Below are positions 38,240 through 47,944 of a stretch of 64,000 bases of DNA, piece by piece. Location of the stretch: assembly GCA_944472155.2 (NCBI GenBank), contig OX235273.1, forward strand, positions 84,066,793 to 84,130,792, written 5' to 3'. This stretch comes from Trichobilharzia szidati. Its lineage: Eukaryota > Platyhelminthes > Trematoda > Strigeidida > Schistosomatidae. The stretch's first letter is position 1; each line of letters opens with the position of its first letter. A model generated the notes under the pieces. It ran no database searches. It was not told where the DNA came from and saw nothing but the letters and a program-made list of their open reading frames with translations. Made by a program: the position numbers and the translations under genes.

Positions 38240-38977
38240 TTATCATTGACATTACTGTTGGTTTGTTGTCAGCACATTGTCTTACAATGTGTGATAATCA
38301 TGGCGTATATATATATATATATTTATACTAATAGCTTATACAGTGTATGCTTGCTGGATCGGCCAACTCTAATGGTTCAGGATTATCAGGATGTTCTTGA
38401 CGTGGTATAATACACCAGGTTTCAGGTATGACAAATAAGTCAATTTCCAAACGGTTACAGATTTCTTCTAACATATCTCAGCCATAAATCGCAATTGAGG
38501 TTCCAAGTGAATACGTCAGAGTTTATTTTTAGGTAGAATCCGGCATAAAATATTTGTTTCGGCTAAATACTGTCAAAAGCACTGTCCCTGTGCAGCATAA
38601 CTATTTCAGACATTCAAAGTTTGGAAATACACAACGTGAGGATATACTTAATAAGATAAGATGTACGTGTACAGCAGGTACAGTTCAGCCATAGAAAGGT
38701 TATCAACGACCGAAGAGAATGTTTATTTATTATATGAGATAAATTTCAACGGAAACGAGTAATTAGGATTCTGAAGTATCGAAATGGTAAACAAATATTA
38801 AATTGAAGAAGTCGTTAGCAATAAGCAGTGTTAAGTCGATCACAAAAGAAGTAACTGAGGATAGTTAGCAAAGGAATTAACAACTGCCATTGTGGAAATT
38901 TGAGTTACCAATTTGATCAATCAATTTGCGCCGTTCTATCTACCAACGTTTTCATAAGCAGCTAGAAAGTGGATAGT
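38240..38977. other. Intergenic DNA, no gene seen
   Basis: Contains a short TA run near 38310-38325 and nothing else recognised. Confidence 0.4.
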
Positions 38978-39035
38978 TATAAAATTACTTCGAATAATCC
39001 CAGTGTATTAAGAAAACGAAATGAAGATTTTTCTG
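38978..39035 (-). repeat. Second copy of the PLE terminal sequence
   Basis: About 58 bp similar to 39203-39260 (AATCCCAG, TTAAGAAAA, GATTTTTCTG). The match ends, within two bases, at the predicted hammerhead cleavage position of the longer copy. Confidence 0.55.
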
Positions 39036-39202
39036 AAGTGAATTTTTAAAAATGACCCAATGTGTTTCAATACTCAAATTATTACAGAAAATTCTGCAAC
39101 ATTTATGGTCTGCATATTTTGAAAATGATTAATTATAGGTTTCAAGGCCGTAGGTGTTACGAACTTCCTGGAAAAAATTGAGCGCCGAGTCAGATTGATT
39201 CA

Positions 39203-41320
39203 TTATAAATTATTTAAATTAATCCCAGCGTGTTAAGAAAATCAAAACAAGATTTTTCTGAACGTTTCGCTGTGTAAGCCACAGCTTCTTCAGCAGATTT
39301 ATTCGGATTTTTATTAATCATCAAAATATATAGCCAAAAATTTTTACATAAATTGAAGTCAGTTTATTTGAAGGTCATTTGTCCATGGACATTTTTACCA
39401 ATAGATAATATGTAAGCAGTCATCACATATATTTGTAATGACTACTGTCAAGTTGTTGTTGTGTTCACTCGTATGTGGTTAATTTGTACAGATTAGTTTT
39501 GTATGAGTGTGTGTGTATGTATGTTATTTTTCATATGGCAAATACGGGAATTCATATGTGATAAACATGATCCTACATGTTTTGAAAGGTCATGGAGGTT
39601 CATAGAGTGTTTATTGAATTTATTTTTTTTCATTTGTCTTGCTTCATAAGAGTTTGCCATATAGGTGATAAGTCTATGCCTTCTTTCCTATTCACTGCAT
39701 TCGATGTGGTTAAGATGTGCAAGGCTTCAGAAGTCAATCTTTCTTTATGTGAATGAAATCCTCCTCCAAGATTTTCGACATTGTCGAAATCAATCTTATG
39801 TCCGCTGTCTATAGCATGCATTCCTCTAACCGATCTTTTTTCTAGACTTTTTAGTTCTACTTCATTTCTAGATGGACGTTTCGTGCATAGTCTATGTTCA
39901 TTCACTCTGACCTTCACCTGCCTACTGCTCTCCCACTATTTAGCATGCATCACATTCTGAATACTTTATCTTGTAGACAGAATTACTTTGTGACATTCTG
40001 GGAACTTTATCTTTGACATGCACTAACGCTTTCTCCAGAGAATTAGAAGGTTTGACATAGACTTTAATATTATATGAGGCAAATAGTCTTTGAAGTTGTT
40101 CAGCAGTGTCCTTTCGGTATGGGATGGCTATCGTCGATAGCCAGGATTTTTCAATTATTGTTTCCCCTTATGCTGCTTTCTATTGGTAATATTATCTAGT
40201 AGCTTTCCTGGATAACCATTTCCAATCAAAATCTGTTTTATGTTGGATATCTCGTTCTCCATATCGTCAGTATCTGTTATAATGTTTCTAGCTCTGTTAA
40301 CGAGATTTAAAGCTACCGAAACTTTCATTCCTATTGGATGGTCTGATTGGAAATTCAAATACTTGTTGGAATGTGTCGGCTTTCTGTATATGGTAAACTT
40401 TACTTTTTCGTCAGTTTGTCTTTTTACAAGACAATCAAGAAAGTTTAGAGTTCCCTCAGCTGATTCTATTTCATTAGTAAACTCAATATATTCTGAGATT
40501 AAGTTAATTTCTGTTAGAAAGCTTTCTTTTTCAGATTTCTTTATGATGATAAATGTGTCATCTACATATCTGTAACAAATTCTAGGATGACAACTAAAAC
40601 TTGTCAATGCTTTCTTTTCTAGGGCTTTCATATATAGGTTAGCTACAATTGGAGATGCTGGTGAACCCATTGCAACTCCATTTGTTTGACAGTATAGTTT
40701 GTCTTTAAAGGTAAAATATGTAGATTCCAAACAAAGTTTTAAGCATTTTATAACTTCATCTATTGATAATAAAGATTTAGTTAATACTTCTTGATTGTTT
40801 TCAAGTTCATATTTCATAATATTGAGTGAATCACAAATAGGAATACTAGTAAATAAAGAAACCACATCAAAACTTGCCATAATTTCGTCTTCTTCAATAT
40901 TTATGTCCATTACTTTTCTTTTAAATTCCTCAATATTTTGTGATGTTCGAAGGAATATTGTATTGAAGTGATTTCAGTATTCGTGATATGAATTTTGATA
41001 AAGTAAATGTTACTGAATTGGTAAAATCAATTATTAGTCTTAAAGGAACATCTACTTTATGTATTTTCGGCCTTCCATAAAATCTCGCGGCCGTGTTTGT
41101 CTTGGGAGCTATTGAAAACCAAACTGAATTTCCTAGTTTTGGTTTCAATTCTCTAAGTATATTTCATACTTCGGCTTTTACTTTGTTCATCGTACCAGAC
41201 ATTTTGTTTACTGGTACTAATGTGTAAGGTCCTGCTTCGATATGTTCCAAAGCTTTTTTGTCATAGTAGTCATTGTTATTCACATTTCTCAATGAATGGA
41301 AAACAAAATGATACTGTTTT
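39203..41320 (-). pseudogene. Penelope-like element 1, 5'-truncated and decayed
   Basis: Order on the minus strand: N-terminal RT pieces (YTLVPVNKMSGT near 41200 and ARFYGRPKIHKVDVPLRLI at 41030-41090), RT core 40155-40910 with SFDVVSLFTSIP, GVAMGSPASPIVANLYM and the catalytic YRYVDDTF, then the GIY-YIG endonuclease region (39630-40130). The RT is split near 40910-40930 by a frame change. The GIY-YIG motif itself is damaged near 39930-39960: there is a stop next to the expected YIG, and a frameshift before RQVKVRVNEH. The 3' UTR follows, with a hammerhead-like motif at 39257-39297. It differs clearly in sequence from the PLE at 44 and 52 kb, so there are two PLE lineages. Confidence 0.85.
39257..39297 (-). 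ncRNA. Hammerhead ribozyme-like motif of PLE 1
   Basis: On the minus strand: TCTG (helix I), CTGAAGA core, helix II GCTGTG/CACAGC closed by a GCTTA loop, GAAA core, CGTT, then CAGA (helix I). Helix III would be the self-complementary ACGU, as in the minimal type I hammerheads known from PLEs, which work best as dimers. The predicted cleavage lies between 39261 and 39260. One extra A before helix II is the only clear departure from the consensus. Confidence 0.65.
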
Positions 41321-41924
41321 GACTGACGTTTGACTATTGAATGTTATCAGCTTTATCAAAAAATTACCAAACCATAATTCATAAGATCTCGGATTCTTAT
41401 GCAGTAACCGAATCATCTTTCTTCAGCATAAGGTAATTCTTAAGTTGTAATAGGATGGAGTCATTTATATCTGTGAGGCACTTAGACCTGACCAAATGCA
41501 GATCACTTGACCCTAATAAGGTTAGAAATCTAATAAATGGCTCAGCTACATCAGTGAATGCAGTTACACACAGCCACTAAATGGGACGGGATTAGACGAC
41601 AGACCTAAAATCGAGTGTCAAAGGTTGGATGCATAGATTGAAAGCTAGAGGTCTATTTACCGAAGCGGCTGAGAATACGTGCACTGGGAATGGCCCAACA
41701 CCCGTCTCAGATATCTTCAAAATTATATTACTTCTACAACAAATGAGGAGGAAGGAAGAGAACTGTATAAATCAAGATTCGAGCAACAAATCAATTTTAG
41801 GAAGTCATCAATAAATTTTACTGTTTCAATGTTTGATATATTCAATAAATTATTAATTGTTGATTCGTGCATTCATACCTGGAAGTAGAATATCTTAGAA
41901 TTCGATTAGCCCACCAGTGATGAA

Positions 41925-42215
41925 ACTTGACTTTCTAGAAATACAGTCGTGAAATCATTCTTGTTAGTCCATCTGGTGCGATATCACGAAGCAGTTTTCT
42001 GGATATTGGAAACGCTAAATCCAACTTTTTGTGCACTTCAACCGAAGAGTATTTTGAGTTGGATATCGAATGGTTTGCCCATGAAAACTTGAGCTTGAGA
42101 ATATATGAAAAATTGATAATTGTGGTGAAAGTTCTAGACTTATGTGTCAATGAAAAGGCTCCTCACAGGATTTCTTAAAACATCTATGCGTCCATATAAA
42201 TCACAAATTATATAG
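41925..42215 (-). repeat. Copy of a three-copy dispersed repeat
   Basis: Reverse complement of 4815-5065 and, in part, of 15180-15290. In all three the same reading frame gives variants of KLKFSW, SSVEV and AFPISRKLLR; it is interrupted by a stop in the 4.9-kb copy. Product unknown. Confidence 0.65.
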
Positions 42216-42239
42216 CGAATCGAACGCTGACCAGACTGT

Positions 42240-42460
42240 TGAGTGACAGCAAATGACAGGCAATCAAGCGGAAGGTGAATGGGAAGCGAGGAGTTGGATG
42301 TGTGTCTGAGGTTGACATGGAGGAGATCGTGTGAGAAGGAGATGGATGCTTTGCTTCAATCATCGAGCCATCCAAAGAGACTGCAGAACAACAGAGTGAA
42401 ATGGAGATGTGCTTTGCTTAAGCCATATTTCCCACTCTTAATCTAAGGAAACTGTAATAA
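42240..42460 (+). mobile_element. RTE 3'-end fragment
   Basis: Aligns with 23460-23650: GAAGCGAGGAGTTGG, GACATGGAGGAGATCGTGTGA, then an AATAATAAT-type tail. Confidence 0.75.
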
Positions 42461-43959
42461 TAATGACATACTACATCTTTCTTATCACAAGAACTTTCTA
42501 CACCCGCCACTGTTAATTTGACTGTGGAGAGAAGATTACTTCAAATATACGATGGTGGAAAATTATATGTGCTGAGAGCTTCACGAGTGTCCAGAAATTA
42601 ACCTCACTTCTTGAATTTTCTTCCTATAAGTCCCACTCAACTAATTCGCATTCAGACACTACTAACTAAGAAGTGTTTTGTTCACAGCATATTTTAATGT
42701 GATTATTAACGTAGGCTTATTCAGAGGAAAATTTTTTCATACTATAAATATTACCAGAGTATTTTACTGCGTAATACTCACACTTCGTAAAAGATCATTA
42801 AGCGGACTTGCGAGTGACAGAATCCTATGTGACACGATGGTGCTGATCTGCAGAAAAATCCAAATTCTAGCAAGGAATCTTCCTCCACCACTTTCTAGAA
42901 ATACATGATTTCCGGTTGAAAGTAAATAAAACATATGCGTGAGTTCACTTTGCAGAATCAGGATATGCTTGAATGTTTTAAACAAAAGAAATTGAGAAAA
43001 TTTCATGCATTATTTTGGACGGAAATTAAGGTAGCCTATCGAATTAAGTTGGTGACATGAAAAGATCTTATGTTATTAGTAGCTTTTGTGGGGTGTCATA
43101 TGTCACTACATAAATGTAAATGATGGGTTGGCAGTATTTCTACGCGTTGATGGTGAATTAATTGATAACTTCATACTCGATAACTGATATATTTCCCTGC
43201 TACATTGTATTGAATAAGCTGTTCTTATACATTCACAAACCACTGATAAGAAATAATATCTGTGAAAAGTCCGTGCATGGTGGAATAGACCAATTCATCA
43301 TGATTTTATTTCAGTGGTTATCTACACAGAATACGATGTTTTTGATTTTACTGATATTTAGAGCAAAATGACTGTCAGTGATACTGTTTCTTTGATGAAT
43401 TGGAAACAAGTCCAACAGTTGGTTTGATTACGAGCAGTACATCTGCTCGAAATATCAGCAAATTCTGAAGCTCGTCCTTGTGTAAATTTTGATAAGCATG
43501 TGTTTTAACATTTTATCTCTTCTTAATATACACGTACACGGCTAACATGCAGTTACCACAAACAAATTATTCACTGGTGTCTTGAATAAATGAGAACTTA
43601 GGAATTCTACAGTAGTAAAAGAAATAAAACTGACACACTTTTGCTTCTTTTCTTGTCTGTTCAATACCGTGACCTCTAAATTAGCAAGCTCGTCAAACCT
43701 CATCATGGTTCACTGAGAAGAGGTTAGATAGTCTATCTCCAATTAATTTGTGTTGAATTTTATACTACTTATCACTAGTAACCAACATGATATAATCTTG
43801 AAATTGCCATTTTATTACACTTTTATCGAAGTTATTGATTCTCATTGAAATTTATCCTAATTATACAACAGACGTTCCATTACGATTGAGGAAATTCGCT
43901 TCCTATGGTTAAAATGAACATTGTTTCATATATTTATTCCCCTTAATGAATTTGAACAA
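42461..43959. other. DNA left of the palindromic complex, no gene seen
   Basis: No domain recognised. The last 35 bp before 43960 (starting TTTCATATATTTATTCC) resemble 45900-45940 inside the PLE. Confidence 0.4.
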
Positions 43960-43989
43960 AGCAAGAACTACAGTTCTAGCAAAATAAAA

Positions 43990-44030
43990 TGGTACCATCT
44001 TTTATTTCGTTGCCTTCTCGTCAGCTGCTT
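43990..44030 (-). ncRNA. Possible degenerate hammerhead motif of PLE 2
   Basis: The minus strand reads CTGACGA (44018-44024), nine bases, then GAAA (44005-44008), about 45 bp from the element end, the same place as in PLE 1. Helix II would have only one good pair, so the motif is weak. Repeated at 52023-52063 and, inverted, at the right ends of both PLE copies. Confidence 0.25.
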
Positions 44031-44241
44031 ACAGGGCAAAGACATTAATAAATGTATCTACCAAAACAATTTAACATACTTGTACAGGGTTCATTTTAAA
44101 CAAAAGTCAATCGATCAATATACGCATACGCTAATAATATATACGTATATCTATATGCAATATTAAACACAATTCCGAACCATACTAATCATACACAATG
44201 AAAACTTTCCAGCATCTCGCATTCTGATGAAAAATATCCAG

Positions 44242-44568
44242 TTACCAAGGCAAAGAAAGACTGATAACCGCTTCTTTCTGAACGCACAAATCAGGTTTCA
44301 GGTGCTTGATGGAAAAGGCTTCAGCAAACTTAAGGAGAATTGAGATCTTTTGCTTATTGACAATTTTGAAGGACTTTTCGACGTCCACCTGATAACCCGT
44401 GTCGAGGAGATGCCTGGCGATGGCACTGTTTAAAGCATTTGTTCCCTTTAGACGTAAGCTTTTTGGTACATGTTCAGAAAATCGTAGATATGCTTTTCTT
44501 TCTGTTCTTCCGATGTAACTGCTCCCGCAGATACATCTTATTTTTGTATATACAGTTGGAGTTAACAT
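44242..44568 (-). pseudogene. PLE 2 GIY-YIG endonuclease, copy 1
   Basis: 108 codons. Contains RCICGSSYIGRTER, YLRFSEH, HLLDTGYQVDV and FAEAFSIKHLKPDLC, the PLE-type GIY-YIG endonuclease that nicks the target. It is one reading frame away from the RT, with a stop between them; in active PLEs both are one polyprotein. Confidence 0.8.
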
Positions 44569-44593
44569 GATAAGTTCATCTATCGATTTTTGA

Positions 44594-45433
44594 TTACATC
44601 AAAGAGCAAGTTGTTCGAAAGACGGGAACGAGCTTAGCTGCAGGATAGGCTATGGCTAGTGATGTGCTCAGCCTTCTGTTGATCATCGCTGCAATGTTTT
44701 CGGCTTTATAATCAAGCTCAAAGTAGATTGGCTTTTTTCCTACTGTGATTTGTTTTTCACTTGTGACTTCAGATCTTCCATACTTGTTGATGAACCTTTG
44801 AGAGTACCCATTACTCTTCAATGTCTTTTCAAGAAACTCAAATTCTTCCTCTAATTTCTCTATAGAGAATATTCTCCTCGCTCTATAATACAGAGTGTTG
44901 ACTAAACCACGTTTACAGCTATTTGGACAAAAGCCATTAAAATGTAAGTATTGTCCTTTCCATGTGGACTTTCGATAAATTGACTTTTGAAGACTACCAT
45001 CTTCTAGGCGTTCCATAGCGCTGTCGAGAAAGTGGAAATTCCCGTCACTTTTATGTTGCATAATGAACTCACTATTGGCGTGTGCATCATTGAATAATCT
45101 TAGTAAGTGCGAAGCATGACTTTCATTTTTGCACGCTATAAATGTGTCATCAACGTATCGACAGTAGGAAGTTGTTTCGTCGATTGCATACTTTAACTTT
45201 GTGATTTCAAGGTTGGACATGAATATATCTGCTAAAACAGGGCTAAGTGGACTGCCCATAGCTACACCATCTATTTGGTGGTAAAGAGTGTTGTCAAATT
45301 GAAATTGCACATCCATGGTACACATTAGCAGTAGGCGTTTGAATTCCGAGTTTTCGAGTTGAACTGCGAAATCAGTTCTTCCGACAAACTTATTTGGGAT
45401 GTGAAATTTAAATCCAAGACAAAGTGTTTCCAT
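44594..45433 (-). pseudogene. PLE 2 reverse transcriptase, copy 1
   Basis: 280 codons open. Contains LGFKFHIPNKF, GVAMGSPLSPVLADIFM, the catalytic CRYVDDTFIA, FHFLDSAMERLEDGS, YRKSTWKGQYLHF and SNGYSQRFI, in the order of PLE RT. The frame continues upstream through an in-frame TAG (CNL-stop-SLKSNRIEME) to KLCDVFPENPEEF, so the natural protein was longer than the open part. Confidence 0.85.
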
Positions 45434-46569
45434 TTCAATGCGATTTGACTTCAGACTCTACAGATTACAGATAAACTCCTCAGGATTTTCTGGGAAAACG
45501 TCACACAATTTCTCTTTCGTCAGGGATTTTGACAGAGTTTTGTAGAAATTTTCACATATTTTCTGTTGAAATCCTTGAATGAAATTGATGAATTTGATCC
45601 GGGATTCTATATTCAAACAACTGACGACACCATAGAAAGATCAGGCTTCAGTTCTCAATTTAGAAATCAGAGATTCTGTTGATTCAGCATGCAATTTTGT
45701 AATGCGTCGAAGATTTTTGAGAGATGGAGGTTATTTGCAAGTACGTAGTGACTTCATGAGATGGCGAGGATAGCAGTGAGACCGCAAGCATTCATGGTAA
45801 AACTTCAATCGAGTCACTTCTCTCGATATTCTGCAAGGAAATGTCACTAAATGATTCAGTGATTTGTAAGATTCGCCGGGGAGGCGTTTTTTCAGAAATT
45901 TCATATATTTTTCCCCTTAATGAATTTGAACAAAGCAAGAACTACAGTTCTAGCAGAATAAAATGGTACCGTCTTTTATTTATTTCAATTACATGAATCC
46001 ACGGTAGCAGTTACATCGGAAGAACAGAAAGAAAAGCATATCTACGATTTTCTGAACATGTACCAAAAAGCTTACGTCTAAAGGGAACAAATGCTTTAAA
46101 CAGTGCCATCGCCAGGCATCTCCTCGACACGGGTTATCAGGTGGACGTCGAAAAGTCCTTCAAAATTGTCAATAAGCAAAAGATCTCAATTCTCCTTAAG
46201 TTTGCTGAAGCCTTTTCCATCAAGCACCTGAAACCTGATTTGTGCGTTCAGAAAGAAGCGGTTATCAGTCTTTCTTTGCCTTGGTAACTGGATATTTTTC
46301 ATCAGAATGCGAGATGCTGGAAAGTTTTCATTGTGTATGATTAGTATGGTTCGGAATTGTGTTTAATATTGCATATAGATATACGTATATATTATTAGCG
46401 TATGCGTATATTGATCGATTGACTTTTGTTTAAAATGAACCCTGTACAAGTATGTTAAATTGTTTTGGTAGATACATTTATTAATGTCTTTGCCCTGTAA
46501 GCAGCTGACGAGAAGGCAACGAAATAAAAGATGGTACCATTTTATTTTGCTAGAACTGTAGTTCTTGCT

Positions 46570-47691
46570 GTGAACATTGTTTGTTCGAATCCATATGATT
46601 CCTGTCCTCTTCATTCGCGTGTTTTTTCTATCTCCACGCGGATCACGTATTGGGCACATCTTTGCTGTATTTCTGCATTGAAACAGAGTGACAGTGCGTT
46701 TGACGGTTTACATGCTCAATACTTTACATTCTGAAGTGAAGATATTCTGTTTATTGCATATGCGTAATATACTACTGTATTTTAGACAAATCGTGTGTGT
46801 CTGTCCTCGGGTACAGATTATAGGATCCAGACTGCTTGGAAGAAAACCACAGTCCCCTAGATGGATGATCCTTTTTGAACTCAGCGAACTTTCATTGAAT
46901 ATCACCTTCTGTCACTGTCGAATCATAGAATTGTGTATTACCAACTGGTACTTCTGGTGCAAATGTAATTAGTAATATTTAAAAAGAAATAAACAGTGGT
47001 TTTTTGGATGCCTTCAGCTAATTATCGGTATTTCGATGTTAACTGTTGCATTTTGCGGTACTGTAAGGCCAAATATGCCACACATGTCAATCTCCTCATA
47101 ATACCTACATGATATATTTCCCAAAGTTTGAAGCTAATGGAAGTCAGGGTGTGCACTTGTTAATTCTTATCTTACTGTCCACTGAAATTCTTCCATTTGC
47201 ATTCAACTTTATACTACTCATCATTAGTAAGTAGACGAAACTATATTTTCTTACTTCTTAGAGGACGGATTAGCTTACGATCGAAGTTTAACCCACCTGA
47301 TATATTTGGGCTATATTTGATGTATGGTAGTTAATTTCCTATAGTTGAAAATTATCTGCTCTATACACTTTATTTGTGTACTCGTTACTGTCGAACACTG
47401 TTTATTCGCATCCCTTTATTCCGTGTCTGGCATTCACAAGCTGTTTAAATAACACGTGGATCGCCTTTGACACGGCTCTGCTGTTTTCACTTATTTAGCT
47501 TGACCTTGACGTGCTGTTCGAATTTTGTGTTACATTACTTAGTTACACAAAATTCTCATTTCTGTGGTGTTTGTGGCCAGAAATTTGCAGAAATTAATGT
47601 AATTCGTTCATCTTCGAACACTGATTCTGTGGATATAATCTTGTTGACTATTAATACCCATAACTAACTGTCAACCATTTTGTGATTGTTA
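46570..47691. repeat. Repeat X, copy X1
   Basis: 1.1-kb sequence of unknown origin next to the PLE end. With the PLE inverted repeat it forms one arm (46006-47691) of an inverted repeat with 50871-52556. ORFs of 66-98 codons recur in the copies, but they have no recognisable domain and are probably chance ORFs kept by recent copying. Confidence 0.8.
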
Positions 47692-47944
47692 AACTCTAAC
47701 TTTTAACGATAATTATTGACAAACACTTAGTTTGCCATTGGCAGCATTCAGACGGAGACATGTCACAATTGAGATTTGTATATTACATTTCATACTTTAT
47801 TTTTAATATAGCAACGTATTTTACACAAATCTTGTGTATTCGGATTTTAGGCGTCACTCAAAGTGTGGTTTAGTAATCGTTGGATGATCATCTCGAATTC
47901 TTTTTTAAAGAAATTCTCAGTACTTTATTTATTTTTTATTAATT
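47692..47944. repeat. Flank of RTE 3' end, shared with 58651-58903
   Basis: About 250 bp between X1 and the RTE 3' end; its reverse complement is at 58651-58903. Not present on the RTE 5' side. Confidence 0.7.

Larger units (their letters stand above)
43960..46569 (-). mobile_element. Penelope-like element 2, copy 1
   Basis: PLE with RT (44594-45433 plus upstream residues to about 45600) and a GIY-YIG endonuclease (44242-44568). It is flanked by inverted repeats of 564 bp (43960-44523 and 46006-46569), so the right end carries an inverted second copy of the endonuclease 3' half and the 3' UTR. A short direct copy of the terminal sequence (AGAACTACAGTTCTAGCA, then AATAAAATGGTACC) also lies at 45940-45976, as expected for PLE pseudo-LTRs. 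An in-frame TAG near 45458 and a frame change near 44575-44595 show that it is inactive. Copy 2 at 51993-54602 appears identical. Confidence 0.85.
43960..47691 (+). repeat. Direct repeat at 8033-bp spacing, first copy
   Basis: PLE 2 plus X1, repeated at 51993-55724. Identical apart from the patch in X3 beyond about 55275. Confidence 0.85.

Noticed and set aside
38310..38325. TA-rich run as an origin or regulatory element
   Set aside because: A simple short TA repeat in AT-rich DNA; nothing else supports a function.
44242..44568. UvrC-type or other host GIY-YIG nuclease
   Set aside because: It lies directly behind a PLE RT and is duplicated with it; no host nuclease domain accompanies it.
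44594..45433. Host telomerase-like or group II-type reverse transcriptase
   Set aside because: Motif order, the linked GIY-YIG domain and terminal repeats are those of a Penelope-like element, and the frame has a stop.
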